DNA from: Streptomyces sp. MMG1121
GTDB taxonomy: Bacteria > Actinomycetota > Actinomycetes > Streptomycetales > Streptomycetaceae
Reading direction: 5' to 3'
Length of the DNA: 64,000 nt
Assembly (NCBI RefSeq): GCF_001280015.1
Contig: NZ_LGDV01000202.1
Coordinates: 62,001-126,000 of the forward strand
Under the pieces are notes generated by a model. It searched no databases, was not told where the DNA came from, and saw only the letters and a program-made list of their open reading frames with translations. Positions 51,662 to 61,380 of this stretch are shown piece by piece. The first letter of the stretch is position 1. The number at the start of each line of letters is the position of its first letter. The position numbers were made by a program, and so were the translations under genes.

Positions 51662-52705
51662 ATGTCTCGCAGCATCAATCTCGCAGTGATCCCCGGTGAC
51701 GGAATCGGCCAGGAGGTCGTGTCCGAGGGTCTGAAGGTCCTCTCCGCCGTGCTTCCGCAGGATGTGAAGCTGGAGACGAAGGAGTACGACTTCGGGGCCC
51801 AGCGCTACCACGCCACCGGTGAGACCCTCACCGACGCCGACCTCGACGCGCTGAAGAAGCACGACGCCATCCTGCTCGGCGCCATCGGCGACCCGTCGGT
51901 GCCGTCCGGCGTCCTGGAGCGCGGCTTCCTGCTCAAGCTCCGCTTCGCCTTCGACCACCACGTCAACCTGCGCCCGAGCAAGCTGCTCCCCGGCGTGGCG
52001 ACCCCGCTCGCCGGTCAGCCGGAGATCGACTTCGTCGTCGTCCGCGAGGGCACCGAGGGGCTGTACACCGGCAACGGCGGCACCATCCGCAAGGGCACCG
52101 CGCACGAGGTCGCCACCGAGGTCTCCGTCAACACCGCCTACGGAGTCGAGCGCGTCGTCCGCGACGCCTTCGCCCGCGCCCAGGCCCGCCCGCGCAAGAA
52201 GCTCACTCTGGTCCACAAGAACAACGTGCTGACCTTCGCCGGCCACCTGTGGACGAACGTCTTCAACCAGGTGGCCAAGGAGTTCCCCGAGGTCACCACC
52301 GACTACATCCACGTCGACGCGGCCACGATCTACCTGGTCACCGACCCGGCCCGATTCGACGTGATCGTCACCGACAACCTCTTCGGCGACATCATCACCG
52401 ACCTCGCCGCGGCCGTCTCCGGCGGCATCGGCGTGGCCGCCTCCGGCAACATCAACCCCAGCCGCGAGTTCCCGTCCATGTTCGAGCCGGTCCACGGCTC
52501 GGCCCCGGACATCGCCGGCCAGGGCAAGGCCGACCCGACCGCCACGGTCCTGTCCGTCGCCCTGCTGCTGCGCCACCTCGGCCACGACGCCGAGGCCGAC
52601 CGCATCGACGCGGCCGTCACCGCGGACCTGACCGAGCGCTCCTCCCTGGGCGCCCGCAGCACCGCGCAGATCGGCGACGCGCTCGCCGCGCGAGTAGCCG
52701 GCTGA
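51662..52705 (+). CDS. leuB: 3-isopropylmalate dehydrogenase
   Basis: 347 residues from the ATG at 51662. NAD-dependent oxidative decarboxylation in leucine synthesis. [11 protein letters not shown] at the start, [13 protein letters not shown] [14 protein letters not shown], the metal-site [24 protein letters not shown] and [17 protein letters not shown] are the family signatures. Confidence 0.96.
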   Translation: MSRSINLAVIPGDGIGQEVVSEGLKVLSAVLPQDVKLETKEYDFGAQRYHATGETLTDADLDALKKHDAILLGAIGDPSVPSGVLERGFLLKLRFAFDHHVNLRPSKLLPGVATPLAGQPEIDFVVVREGTEGLYTGNGGTIRKGTAHEVATEVSVNTAYGVERVVRDAFARAQARPRKKLTLVHKNNVLTFAGHLWTNVFNQVAKEFPEVTTDYIHVDAATIYLVTDPARFDVIVTDNLFGDIITDLAAAVSGGIGVAASGNINPSREFPSMFEPVHGSAPDIAGQGKADPTATVLSVALLLRHLGHDAEADRIDAAVTADLTERSSLGARSTAQIGDALAARVAG

Positions 52706-52724
52706 CCCGGCCGCTCCACCACGA

Positions 52725-52759
52725 GAAGCCGCCGGGTCGCAAGGCCACCCGGCGGCTTC
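52725..52759 (+). terminator. Terminator after leuB
   Basis: GAAGCCGCCGGGT (52725-52737) and ACCCGGCGGCTTC (52747-52759) form a perfect 13-bp stem around a nine-base loop. Confidence 0.85.
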
Positions 52760-52953
52760 CGCATGTCCCCGCCGGGTGCCACCATCAACCCTTGGGTCGC
52801 CTTCACCCCGGTTCCGTCTGCCGCAGCCTCCGCGCGATAATCGAACGCGGAGCCGCGATATGAGGGAATGCTCGGACGTCCTAGCACTGGCTGGTCGCAG
52901 TCGGCGGGCGTGAACGCGGCCCCGTCACTACAACCGGTGAAGGACAACCACTC

Positions 52954-54042
52954 ATGACGACGCCCACGATCGAGCTCAAGCCCTCCGCCAGCCCCCTCGC
53001 CGCCGCCGAGCGTGAGGCGATCCTGGTCAATCCGGGATTCGGCCGCCACTTCACCGACCACATGGTGACGATCAAGTGGACGGAGGGCCGCGGCTGGCAC
53101 GACGGCCAGCTCGTTCCGTACGCGCCGATCCCGCTCGACCCGGCGACCAACGTCCTGCACTACGCCCAGGAGATCTTCGAGGGCCTGAAGGCCTACCGCC
53201 AGCCCGACGGCACGGTCGCCACCTTCCGCCCGGACCAGAACGCCAAGCGCTTCCAGCGCTCCGCCAAGCGGCTCGCCATGCCCGAGCTGCCGGTCGAGAC
53301 GTTCATCGAGGCCTGTGACCTCCTGGTCCAGCAGGACAAGGACTGGGTGCCCGCGCACGGTGGCGAGGAGTCCCTCTACCTGCGCCCGTTCATGATCGCC
53401 ACTGAGGTCGGGCTGGGCGTCAAGCCCGCCAACGAGTACCTGTTCATCGTCATCGCGTCCCCGGCCGGCGCGTACTTCCCGGGCGGCGTGAGGCCGGTGT
53501 CGATCTGGGTCTCCGAGGACCGCGTCCGCGCCGTCCCCGGTGGCATGGGCGACGCCAAGACCGGCGGCAACTACGCCGCCTCCCTGCTCGCCCAGGCCGA
53601 GGCCGCCGCCAAGGGCTGCGACCAGGTCTGCTACCTCGACGCGGTCGAGCACCAGTGGGTCGAGGAGCTCGGGGGCATGAACCTGTACTTCGTGTACGGC
53701 GACAGGATCGTCACGCCGGCCCTGACCGGCTCCATCCTGGAGGGCGTCACCCGTGACTCCCTGCTGGCCGTCGCCCGCGACCTCGGCTACACGTCCGAGG
53801 AGGGCCGCGTCTCGATCGAGCAGTGGCAGCGCGACTCCGCGAACGGCACCCTCACCGAGGTCTTCGCCTGCGGCACCGCGGCCGTGATCACCCCGGTCGG
53901 CACGGTCAAGCGGGACGGTGTCGAGTGGCAGCAGTCCGGCGGAGAGCCCGGCGAGGTCACCCTCCGCCTGCGCCAGGCCCTCCTCGACCTCCAGCGCGGG
54001 ACGCTGGAGGACAAGCACGGCTGGATGCACGAGATCGGCTAA
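52954..54042 (+). CDS. ilvE: Branched-chain amino acid aminotransferase
   Basis: 362 residues from the ATG at 52954 with a GAAGGACAA site. Class IV PLP aminotransferase for the last step of Ile/Leu/Val synthesis (and first step of their catabolism). The PLP Lys is in [15 protein letters not shown] (about 202); [20 protein letters not shown] N-terminal block and [22 protein letters not shown] are typical. The stop overlaps the convergent permease by four bases. Confidence 0.95.
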   Translation: MTTPTIELKPSASPLAAAEREAILVNPGFGRHFTDHMVTIKWTEGRGWHDGQLVPYAPIPLDPATNVLHYAQEIFEGLKAYRQPDGTVATFRPDQNAKRFQRSAKRLAMPELPVETFIEACDLLVQQDKDWVPAHGGEESLYLRPFMIATEVGLGVKPANEYLFIVIASPAGAYFPGGVRPVSIWVSEDRVRAVPGGMGDAKTGGNYAASLLAQAEAAAKGCDQVCYLDAVEHQWVEELGGMNLYFVYGDRIVTPALTGSILEGVTRDSLLAVARDLGYTSEEGRVSIEQWQRDSANGTLTEVFACGTAAVITPVGTVKRDGVEWQQSGGEPGEVTLRLRQALLDLQRGTLEDKHGWMHEIG

Positions 54043-55487
54043 CGGTCGGCGGACAGACTCAGGGCCGCCTCGGACTCGTCGTCGAGTTCCGCGGCGGCCC
54101 CCTTGCGTTCCGCACCGGACGTCAGCAGCAGGTACACCAGCCCCCCGACCGCACCCGACAGCAGGAAGCTGCAGTCCACGCCGCCGGTCAGATGCAGCAG
54201 CGGGCCCTGGTACGACGGCAGGGACACCGCCAGCAGACCCACCAGCGCGCCGGACGCCCAGGAGGCGGTCGCCCGCACGTTCCAGCCCGCCCGGTACCAG
54301 TAGATCCCGCCCCGTGAACGGCGGTTGAAGACCTGAAGGGCGTCGGCGTCGTACACACCGCGGCAGCGGACGAAGCCGATGAGGGTGATGACGGCCCACG
54401 GAGTGCCGATCGCGGTGAGCAGCAGCACGAAGGACGTCATCGCGGACTGCGCGTTCCAGGCGTAGTGGCCGACGAAGACACAGGCGGTGGCGACGATGGC
54501 CACCGTGTAGGTGGCCCGCGCCCGTGAGGCCTTGGGCAGGATCGCGTCCAGGTCGAGGCCCATGGAGTACAGCATCAGACCCGCGTTGCCGACCGAGCCC
54601 GCGGAGGCGGACAGCAGCAGCGGGATCAGGTACCAGCCGGGGGAGGCCCCCACCAGCGGGCCCGCGTACTCGGTGGCCGCGTGGGCCGCGTACGCCGTGA
54701 AGGTGCCGAACAGCTGCGGCACCAGCAGGCCGAGGACCAGGCCCAGCCAGGTGGAGTGCAGCACCCGGCGGCTGGAGTGCCGGGACGGCGACATGTAGCG
54801 GGTGTAGTCGCCGAGGAGCGTGATGAAGGCGATGGGGCCGGACAGGCCCGCCGCCACGGCCGCCAGGAACCAGGTCGGCCAGAAGGAGCCCAGCAGATAG
54901 CCGCCCGCGCCCGGCAGCGCGGAGGTGGTGAAGTGCGGCGCGTAGGCGAGGACACCGAGTGCCAGCAGGGCCGTCATGCCGATCGCCAGGACCCGGGACA
55001 TGGCGAGCAGCACCCGGTAGCCGTAGACCGCACCCGCGACCGTGGCCGCCGCGAGGACCGCGTAGACGACGGCGTACGACACGCCGTCCGCGGGCAGCCC
55101 GAACAGCCGGCCGAGCACGCCGATCATCACGTCACCGCCGATCCACACGGTCAGTGCCGTGTAGCCGAGGGCGAGGAGCAGGCCGACGACCGAGCCGACC
55201 AGCCGGCCCCGGACGCCGAACTGGGCGCCGGAGGAGGTGGACAGGTTGGTCGCGGTGCGCAGGGAGACCAGCGCGAGCGGCGCCGTGAACAGGGTGCCGA
55301 TCACCGTGCCCGCCACGATCGCGCTCACCGACGACCACCAGCCGAGCCCGAAGGACGGCGGTAGCCAGCCGAAGATGATCACTCCGAGGCAGAGGTTGGA
55401 GCCGAGCAGGATCGATACGAGGTCGCGCGGACCGCTGGTCCGCTCCTCTTCCGGGATCGTGTCGACTCCGCGCTGTTCTATCGGCAT
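54039..55487 (-). CDS. NCS1-family (purine/cytosine/allantoin-type) permease
   Basis: 482 residues from the ATG at 55487, with AAGGAG spaced correctly. About twelve membrane helices. NCS1 signatures: [20 protein letters not shown] in helix 1 and [11 protein letters not shown] near the end. Nucleobase or hydantoin/allantoin-like uptake by proton or sodium symport is implied; which substrate is not. Divergent from the urease-like operon with shared palindromic boxes, so coordinated expression is likely. The product could be a purine catabolite or urea-yielding compound. Confidence 0.88.
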   Translation of the reverse strand: MPIEQRGVDTIPEEERTSGPRDLVSILLGSNLCLGVIIFGWLPPSFGLGWWSSVSAIVAGTVIGTLFTAPLALVSLRTATNLSTSSGAQFGVRGRLVGSVVGLLLALGYTALTVWIGGDVMIGVLGRLFGLPADGVSYAVVYAVLAAATVAGAVYGYRVLLAMSRVLAIGMTALLALGVLAYAPHFTTSALPGAGGYLLGSFWPTWFLAAVAAGLSGPIAFITLLGDYTRYMSPSRHSSRRVLHSTWLGLVLGLLVPQLFGTFTAYAAHAATEYAGPLVGASPGWYLIPLLLSASAGSVGNAGLMLYSMGLDLDAILPKASRARATYTVAIVATACVFVGHYAWNAQSAMTSFVLLLTAIGTPWAVITLIGFVRCRGVYDADALQVFNRRSRGGIYWYRAGWNVRATASWASGALVGLLAVSLPSYQGPLLHLTGGVDCSFLLSGAVGGLVYLLLTSGAERKGAAAELDDESEAALSLSADR

Positions 55488-55517
55488 GGCTGGTCTCCTT
55501 CGACGGCCACCGTGAAA

Positions 55518-55605
55518 TTTAGAGCGACGTTCAATGTGGGTGACCCGATTCCGGATGTCAATGTTTCCCATCCGTGAATTTAAGGTTTAGAGTGGCGTTC
55601 TAATG
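55518..55605. promoter_or_regulatory. Duplicated palindromic operator-like boxes between the permease and urease-like operon
   Basis: TTTAGAGCGACGTTCAATG (55518-55536) and TTTAGAGTGGCGTTCTAATG (55586-55605) are near-identical, each a partial palindrome (TTAGA-N7-TCTAA in the second). They are 68 bases apart in the only AT-rich stretch between the divergent genes and probably bind the TetR protein encoded at the end of the operon. Confidence 0.6.
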
Positions 55606-55631
55606 TTAGGAAGGCAAGGAGGTGTCGGGAC

Positions 55632-56339
55632 GTGAGACTGACCCCTACGGAGCGTGACCGCCTGCTGCTGTTCGGCGCCGCCGAGCTGGCTCGGGCCCGG
55701 CGGGCGCGTGGGCTCCGGCTGAACGTGCCCGAGGCGACGGCGTTGATCGCGGACACGGTCTGCGAGGCGGCCCGGGACGGCAGGCGGCTGGCCGAGGCCA
55801 TCGAGGCGGCCCGCTCGGTGCTCGGCCCCGACGACGTCCTGCCGGGTGTCGCGGACGTCGTCACCGAGGTGATGGTCGAGGCCGTCTTCGACGACGGCTC
55901 GCGTCTCGCGGTGGTCTCCGAGCCGATCGGCGGCGGGCTGGGCAGCCGGGCGCCGGGCGCGCTGCTGCCCGGACCCGAGCACGCCGACCCCGAGCCGGTG
56001 GTCCGGCTCACGGTCACCAACACCGCGACCGTGCCGGTCTCGGTCACCTCCCACTTCCACTTCTTCGAGGCCAACCCGCGGCTGGACTTCGTGCGCGAGC
56101 GGGCCTACGGCATGCGGCTCGCCGTGCCCGCCGGTTCCTCGGTCCGGTTCGGGCCGGGCGAGAGCGAGCAGGTCGGGCTCGTGCCGATCGGCGGCGAGCG
56201 GGTCGCGATCGGCTTCGCCGGGCTGGTCGACGGGCCGCTGGACGCGCCCGGTGCCAGGCGGGAGGCCCTGCGCCGGGCCGCGGCCTGCGGATATCTCGGC
56301 GCCACGGACGCCACGCCGGAAGGAGGCGAGGAGCGATGA
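55632..56339 (+). CDS. ureAB: Fused urease gamma-beta subunit
   Basis: 235 residues from a GTG at 55632. The N-terminal 100 residues match UreA (LTPTERDRLLLFGAAELARARRARG ... MLDGLRTV-like LPGVADVVTEVMVEAVFDDG), the rest UreB (RLTVTNTATVPVSVTSHFHFFEANPRLDF ... VPAGSSVRFGPGE). Such fusions occur in Streptomyces and Helicobacter. Overlaps ureC by four bases (ATGA). No ureDEFG genes are nearby. Confidence 0.92.
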   Translation: MRLTPTERDRLLLFGAAELARARRARGLRLNVPEATALIADTVCEAARDGRRLAEAIEAARSVLGPDDVLPGVADVVTEVMVEAVFDDGSRLAVVSEPIGGGLGSRAPGALLPGPEHADPEPVVRLTVTNTATVPVSVTSHFHFFEANPRLDFVRERAYGMRLAVPAGSSVRFGPGESEQVGLVPIGGERVAIGFAGLVDGPLDAPGARREALRRAAACGYLGATDATPEGGEER

Positions 56340-58060
56340 GCCGCTCGAAAGGACGCGAGGTGAGCCGGTCGGTCCACGTCGACCCGCACGCCTACGCCGC
56401 CACCCACGGTCCCCGCGCCGGTGACCGCATCCGCCTCGGCGACTCCGGGCTGACCGTCCGGGTCGAGTCCGACTCCCAGCGCTACGGCGACGAGTTCCTG
56501 GCCGGCTTCGGCAAGACCGCCCGCGACGGACTGCACCTGAAGGCCGCCGCCGTCCGCGAGACCTGTGACGTCGTCATCAGCAACGTCGTGGTCATCGACG
56601 CGGCGCAGGGCATCCGGAAGGTGTCCATCGGCATCCGCGAGGGGCGGATCTGCGCCGTCGGCCGGGCCGGCAACCCGGACACCCTCGACGGCGTCGACGT
56701 CGTCGTCGGCACCGGTACCTCGATCGTGTCCGGCGAGGGGCTGATCGCCACCGCGGGTGCCGTCGACACCCATGTGCACCTGCTGTCGCCGCGCATCATG
56801 GAGGCCTCGCTGGCGAGCGGGGTCACGACCATCATCGGGCAGGAGTTCGGCCCGGTGTGGGGTGTGGGTGTCAACTCGCCGTGGGCGCTCAAGCACGCCT
56901 TCAACGCCTTCGACGCCTGGCCGGTCAACATCGGCTTCCTGGGCCGGGGTTCGTCGTCCTCGGACGCGCCGCTGATCGAGGCGCTGGCCGAGGGGGGCGC
57001 CTCGGGTTTCAAGGTGCACGAGGACATGGGCGCGCACACCCGGGCGCTGGACACGGCCCTGCGGGTCGCCGAGGAGCACGACGTCCAGGTCGCCCTGCAC
57101 AGCGACGGGCTGAACGAGTGCCTGTCGGTCGAGGACACCCTCAAGGTGCTGGAGGGCCGGACCATCCACGCCTTCCACATCGAGGGCTGCGGCGGCGGGC
57201 ACGTGCCAAACGTGCTGAAGATGGCCGGCGTCCCGAACGTCATCGGTTCCTCGACCAACCCGACCCTGCCCTTCGGCCGGGACGCGGTCGCCGAGCACTA
57301 CGGCATGATCGTCTCCGTCCACGACCTCAAGCCCGACCTGCCCGGCGACGCGGCCATGGCCCGCGACCGGATCCGGGCGGGCACGATGGGCGCCGAGGAC
57401 GTGCTGCACGACCTGGGCGCGATCGGCATCACCTCCTCCGACGCCCAGGGCATGGGCCGGGCCGGCGAGACCGTGCGCCGCACCTTCGCCATGGCCGGCA
57501 AGATGAAGGCCGAGCTCGGCCCGCTGGAGGGCGACGGCGAGGACGACGACAACGCCCGCGTCCTGCGCTACATGGCCAAGCTGACCATCAACCCGGCCAT
57601 CGCGCACGGCCTCTCCCACGAGGTCGGCTCCATCGAGACCGGCAAACTCGCCGACATCGTGCTCTGGCGCCCCGAGTACTTCGGCGCCAAGCCGCAGCTC
57701 GTCCTCAAGTCCGGCTTCCCGGCCTACGGCGTCGTCGGCGACCCCAACGCCGCCACCGATACCTGCGAACCCCTCGTCCTGGGGCCCCAGTTCGGCTCGT
57801 ACGGCGCCACGCCCGCCGACATCTCCGTCGCGTTCGTCGCCCAGGCGGCCGTGGACCAGGGGAGTGACGCGATGCCCACGCGCCGGCGCCGGGTCGCCGT
57901 GCGCGGCACCCGGGGCATCGGCCCCGCCGACCTCCGGCTGAACGCCCGTACCGGAGCGGTCGACGTCGACCAGCGCACCGGCCTGGTCACCCTCGACGGC
58001 GACCCGCTGCGCTCCGAACCCGCCGACTCCGTCTCCCTCAACCGCCTGTACTTCCTGTAA
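56336..58060 (+). CDS. ureC: Urease alpha subunit-like amidohydrolase
   Basis: 574 residues from the ATG at 56336 (GTG at 56360 possible). Metal-site residues are kept: His 146/148 (DTHVHLL), the carbamylated Lys at about 226 (GFKVHEDMG), His 255, His 281 and Asp 369 (SSDAQGMGR). The mobile flap is unusual: canonical MVCHHL reads SVHDLK, so the flap Cys (about 328) is Val and the following His is Asp, while the base His 329 stays. Either a divergent urease or a related amidohydrolase; needs nickel accessory proteins from elsewhere. Nine bases before the deiminase. Confidence 0.88.
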   Translation: MSRSKGREVSRSVHVDPHAYAATHGPRAGDRIRLGDSGLTVRVESDSQRYGDEFLAGFGKTARDGLHLKAAAVRETCDVVISNVVVIDAAQGIRKVSIGIREGRICAVGRAGNPDTLDGVDVVVGTGTSIVSGEGLIATAGAVDTHVHLLSPRIMEASLASGVTTIIGQEFGPVWGVGVNSPWALKHAFNAFDAWPVNIGFLGRGSSSSDAPLIEALAEGGASGFKVHEDMGAHTRALDTALRVAEEHDVQVALHSDGLNECLSVEDTLKVLEGRTIHAFHIEGCGGGHVPNVLKMAGVPNVIGSSTNPTLPFGRDAVAEHYGMIVSVHDLKPDLPGDAAMARDRIRAGTMGAEDVLHDLGAIGITSSDAQGMGRAGETVRRTFAMAGKMKAELGPLEGDGEDDDNARVLRYMAKLTINPAIAHGLSHEVGSIETGKLADIVLWRPEYFGAKPQLVLKSGFPAYGVVGDPNAATDTCEPLVLGPQFGSYGATPADISVAFVAQAAVDQGSDAMPTRRRRVAVRGTRGIGPADLRLNARTGAVDVDQRTGLVTLDGDPLRSEPADSVSLNRLYFL

Positions 58061-58069
58061 GGATCACCC

Positions 58070-59107
58070 ATGTCTGCTGCCGCCGACGGCTTCCGCATGC
58101 CCGCCGAGTGGACCCCGCACGAGCGCACCTGGATGGCGTGGCCGGGCCCCAACCCCACCTTCGACGACCCCGAGGACCTGGCCGCCTCGCGCGCCGCCTG
58201 GGCCTCGGTCGCCCGCGCCGTGCGCCGCTTCGAGCCCGTGACCGTGGTCTGCGGCCCCGGCCAGTCCGCCGAGGCGCAGGCGCTGCTCGGCCCGGACGTC
58301 GACACGGTCGAGCGTGAGCTCGACGACGCCTGGATGCGGGACATCGGCCCCACCTTCCTCACCAACGGCAAGGGCGAACTGGCCGCCGTGGACTGGACGT
58401 TCAACGGCTGGGGTGCCCAGGACTGGGCCCGCTGGGAGCACGACTCGAAGATCGCCGCGTACGTCTGCGACCTCGCGGGTGCGAAGACGTACGCCTCGAA
58501 GCTGGTCAACGAGGGCGGCGCCATCCACGTGGACGGCGAGGGCACCGTGCTGCTCACCGAGACCGTGCAGCTCGGCCCCGAGCGCAACCCGCAGTGGACC
58601 AGGGCGGAGGTCGAGGCCGAGATCCACGCCCACCTCGGCACCGAAAAGGCGATCTGGCTGCCGCGCGGCCTGACCGGCGACTACCCGCCCTACGGCTTCG
58701 GCACCCTCGGCCACGTCGACATCGTCGCCGCCTTCGCCCGGCCCGGCGTGGTCGTCGCCCACCACCAGCCGGACCCGGCCCACCCCGACTTCGAGGTCAC
58801 CAAGGAGGTCATCGGTCTCCTGAAGTCGGCGACCGACGCGCGCGGCCGCGCCCTGGAGGTCGTGGAGGTGCCCGCGCCGACCGTGCTGGAGGCCGACGGC
58901 CACTGGGCCGACTACTCCTACATCAACCACTACCTCTGCAACGGCGGCGTCGTGCTGTGCGGCTTCGACGACCCGCGCGACGAGATCGCCGCCGGGATCT
59001 TCCGCCGCCTGTTCCCCGAGCGGACGGTCACCCTGGTGGACGCGCGTACGATCTTTGCGGGTGGGGGCGGCATCCACTGCATCACCCAGCAGCAGCCGAA
59101 GGTCTGA
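58070..59107 (+). CDS. Agmatine deiminase-like enzyme
   Basis: 345 residues from the ATG at 58070. PAD_porph family (agmatine to N-carbamoylputrescine and ammonia). The catalytic Cys is in GGGGIHCITQQQP (about 337), with DDAWMRDIGPTF and VNEGGAIHVDGEG for the substrate carboxyl/guanidine and Asp/His pair, and GHVDIVAAF. Cotranscribed with the urease-like genes. Carbamoylputrescine amidase is not adjacent, so the pathway continues elsewhere or the substrate differs. Confidence 0.9.
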   Translation: MSAAADGFRMPAEWTPHERTWMAWPGPNPTFDDPEDLAASRAAWASVARAVRRFEPVTVVCGPGQSAEAQALLGPDVDTVERELDDAWMRDIGPTFLTNGKGELAAVDWTFNGWGAQDWARWEHDSKIAAYVCDLAGAKTYASKLVNEGGAIHVDGEGTVLLTETVQLGPERNPQWTRAEVEAEIHAHLGTEKAIWLPRGLTGDYPPYGFGTLGHVDIVAAFARPGVVVAHHQPDPAHPDFEVTKEVIGLLKSATDARGRALEVVEVPAPTVLEADGHWADYSYINHYLCNGGVVLCGFDDPRDEIAAGIFRRLFPERTVTLVDARTIFAGGGGIHCITQQQPKV

Positions 59108-59126
59108 GCATGTAGGAGAGTCACAG

Positions 59127-59732
59127 ATGGCCGGTGCGGCACGGACGCGGAAGAACGCGCCGCCGCGCGAGGAGGTCCTCGCCGTCGCCATGGACATGAT
59201 CGCCGAGCGCGGTCTGGAGAAGCTCACCATGGCGGCGCTCGGCCGCGAGGTCGGGATGAGCAGCGGACATCTGCTCTACTACTTCCGCTCCAAGGACGAG
59301 CTGCTGCTCCAGGCCCTGGAGTGGAGCGAGGGCCGCCTCGGCACCGAGCGCGGCCGCCTGCTCACCCGGCCCGGAACCGCACGCGAGCGCCTGTCCGCCT
59401 ATGTCGACCTGTACGTCCCCGACGGGCACCGCGATCCGCACTGGACCCTGTGGCTGGAGGTCTGGAACCGCTCGCAGAACGCCGACGACGACGCGCGTGT
59501 CCGGCAGGCGGCCATCGAGGGCGCCTGGCATCGCGACCTGGTCGCGCTGATCGCCGAGGGCATCTCGCGGGGGGAGTTCCGACGGGTGGACGCGGACCGG
59601 TTCGCCGCACGGTTGCGTGCGCTGCTCGACGGGTTCTCCATCCACGTGGCGATCGGACTGAGAGGCACCGATCGGGAGCAAGTACTCGCGCACGTACGGG
59701 AGTTCATCGCGGACACCCTGCTGACTCCGTAG
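59127..59732 (+). CDS. TetR-family regulator of the urease-like operon
   Basis: 201 residues from the ATG at 59127. HTH: REEVLAVAMDMIAERGLEKLTMAALGREVGMSSGHLLYYFRSKDELL. Full-length ligand domain with BetI-like end (LLDGFSIHVAIGL ... ADTLL). 19 bases after the deiminase stop; the most likely reader of the TTTAGAG boxes before ureAB. Confidence 0.92.
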   Translation: MAGAARTRKNAPPREEVLAVAMDMIAERGLEKLTMAALGREVGMSSGHLLYYFRSKDELLLQALEWSEGRLGTERGRLLTRPGTARERLSAYVDLYVPDGHRDPHWTLWLEVWNRSQNADDDARVRQAAIEGAWHRDLVALIAEGISRGEFRRVDADRFAARLRALLDGFSIHVAIGLRGTDREQVLAHVREFIADTLLTP

Positions 59733-59784
59733 CGTTCGTCAGGTAAAGGAATCGTTCACTCCGTCGCCGGGCAGGTAACGGCGC

Positions 59785-61095
59785 ATGGGACGACAACACT
59801 GGAAGAAGATCTGGGTCGGCTCGGCGGGCAACATGGTCGAGTGGTTCGACTGGTTCGTGTACGCGAGCTTCGCCACCTACTTCGCGGGCGCGTTCTTCCC
59901 GAGCGGCAATCCCACCGCCCAGCTCATGAACACCGCGGGCATCTTCGCCGTCGGCTTCTTCATGCGTCCCGTGGGCGGCTGGCTGCTGGGCCGGGTCGGT
60001 GACCGCAAAGGCCGTAAGGCGGCACTGACACTGACCGTCACGCTCATGTCGGCCTCGGCCGTGCTGATCGCCGTGGCCCCGACCTACGCCGTCGCCGGCT
60101 ACGGCGGCGCGTTCGTCCTGCTCGTCGCCCGCCTGCTGCAGGGACTGTCGGTCGGCGGCGAGTACGCGGCCAGCGCCACCTATCTGACGGAGGCCTCGGC
60201 CCCGGAGAACCGCGGCTTCGCCTCCAGCTTCCAGTACGTCTCCATGACCGCGGGCCAGATCGTCGGCCTCGGGCTGCAGATCATCCTCCAGCGCACCATG
60301 TCCGACAGCGCGCTGCACAGTTACGGCTGGCGCATCCCGTTCGTCGTCGGCGCGCTCGGCGCGGCGGTCATCTTCTATCTGCGCCGCAACATGCTGGAGA
60401 CCGAGGTGTACGAGGAGGACGACTCGCACGCCGGGGAGCGCGGCACGCTGCGCGCCCTGTGGCAGCACAAGCGGGAGGCGTTCCTGGTCATCGCCCTGAC
60501 CATGGGCGGCACGGTGGCCTACTACACGTACACCACGTATCTGACCAAGTACCTGTCCAACTCGGCCGGGCTGTCCAAGCAGACGGCCACGCTCGTCTCC
60601 TTCACCGCGCTGATCGTCTTCGCCGCCCTCCAGCCGCTCGCGGGCCGCCTCTCCGACCGGATCGGCCGCCGCCCGCTGCTGATCACGTTCGCCGTCGGCT
60701 CCACCTTCCTCACCGTGCCGATCATGACCCTGCTGCGACACGCCGACGGCTACTGGTCGGCCCTCGGCCTCGCCCTGCTCGCGCTGATCGTCGTCACCGG
60801 CTACACCTCGATCAACGCCTGCGTGAAGGCCGAGCTGTTCCCGACCGGCATTCGCGCCCTCGGCGTGGCCCTGCCGTACGCCATCGCCAATGCCCTGTTC
60901 GGCGGTACGGCGGAATACGTCGCGCTGTGGTTCAAGAACGCCGGCATCGAGTCCGGCTTCTCCTGGTACGTGGCCGGCTGCGCCGCCGTATCCCTGGTGG
61001 TGTACGCCACCATGCGCGAGACGAAGGATCTGGACCTGGCCCGGGTGAAGGCCGCCGCCGGGTCCGGGGAGTCCAATCTGACGACCGCATCCTGA
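59785..61095 (+). CDS. MFS symporter, metabolite:H+ (MHS) family, KgtP-like
   Basis: 436 residues from the ATG at 59785. Twelve helices; N-terminal SAGNMVEWFDWFVYASFATYFAGAFFP, the MFS loop GRVGDRKGRKAALTLTV and central RLLQGLSVGGEYAASATYL are typical of alpha-ketoglutarate/dicarboxylate symporters. 52 bases after the TetR gene in the same direction, so it may belong to the urease-like unit. Substrate not fixed. Confidence 0.92.
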   Translation: MGRQHWKKIWVGSAGNMVEWFDWFVYASFATYFAGAFFPSGNPTAQLMNTAGIFAVGFFMRPVGGWLLGRVGDRKGRKAALTLTVTLMSASAVLIAVAPTYAVAGYGGAFVLLVARLLQGLSVGGEYAASATYLTEASAPENRGFASSFQYVSMTAGQIVGLGLQIILQRTMSDSALHSYGWRIPFVVGALGAAVIFYLRRNMLETEVYEEDDSHAGERGTLRALWQHKREAFLVIALTMGGTVAYYTYTTYLTKYLSNSAGLSKQTATLVSFTALIVFAALQPLAGRLSDRIGRRPLLITFAVGSTFLTVPIMTLLRHADGYWSALGLALLALIVVTGYTSINACVKAELFPTGIRALGVALPYAIANALFGGTAEYVALWFKNAGIESGFSWYVAGCAAVSLVVYATMRETKDLDLARVKAAAGSGESNLTTAS

Positions 61096-61244
61096 GACGG
61101 ACGGTGAGCCGGGGGCGGGGCTGTGCCAGACTTCCCCCGTGCTCTCGTTCGCCATGATTATGGGCAGCAGGCGCGCCGGTCCGCAGTGACCACCTCGTAC
61201 GACCAGGTGCGGGTGGCCACCGTCGTCCTCGACCCGCGCGCAGA

Positions 61245-61270
61245 CCTCTCGCACCCGCGAGGGGTTTTTT
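61245..61270 (+). terminator. Hairpin with T6 upstream of cimA (attenuator or terminator of the MHS gene)
   Basis: CCTCTCG (61245-61251) pairs with CGAGGGG (61258-61264, one G-T pair), six-base loop, T6 at 61265-61270. It has the same CTCG/CGAGGGG-T6 appearance as the ilvB attenuator, and lies 110 bases before cimA. A tiny frame 61154-61189 (MIMGSRRAGPQ) precedes it, but contains one Ile only and lacks a clear ribosome site. Confidence 0.65.
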
Positions 61271-61380
61271 CGTTTTCCGGCCCACCTACAGCCGGGAGCG
61301 GAGCGCGCGGGAGTATTGCAGGGACGGTGGAGCCGGTCATTCCGGTAAGACCGAAGATCCACAACAGGAGCCTTGAGACC

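Noticed and set aside
52857..52913. 17-codon frame [17 protein letters not shown] upstream of ilvE as a leader peptide
   Set aside because: Only three Val/Leu codons, no Ile, no terminator hairpin with T tract after it; looks like chance.
61154..61189. MIMGSRRAGPQ as a cimA leader peptide
   Set aside because: One regulatory Ile codon and no clear ribosome site; kept only as part of the possible attenuator note.
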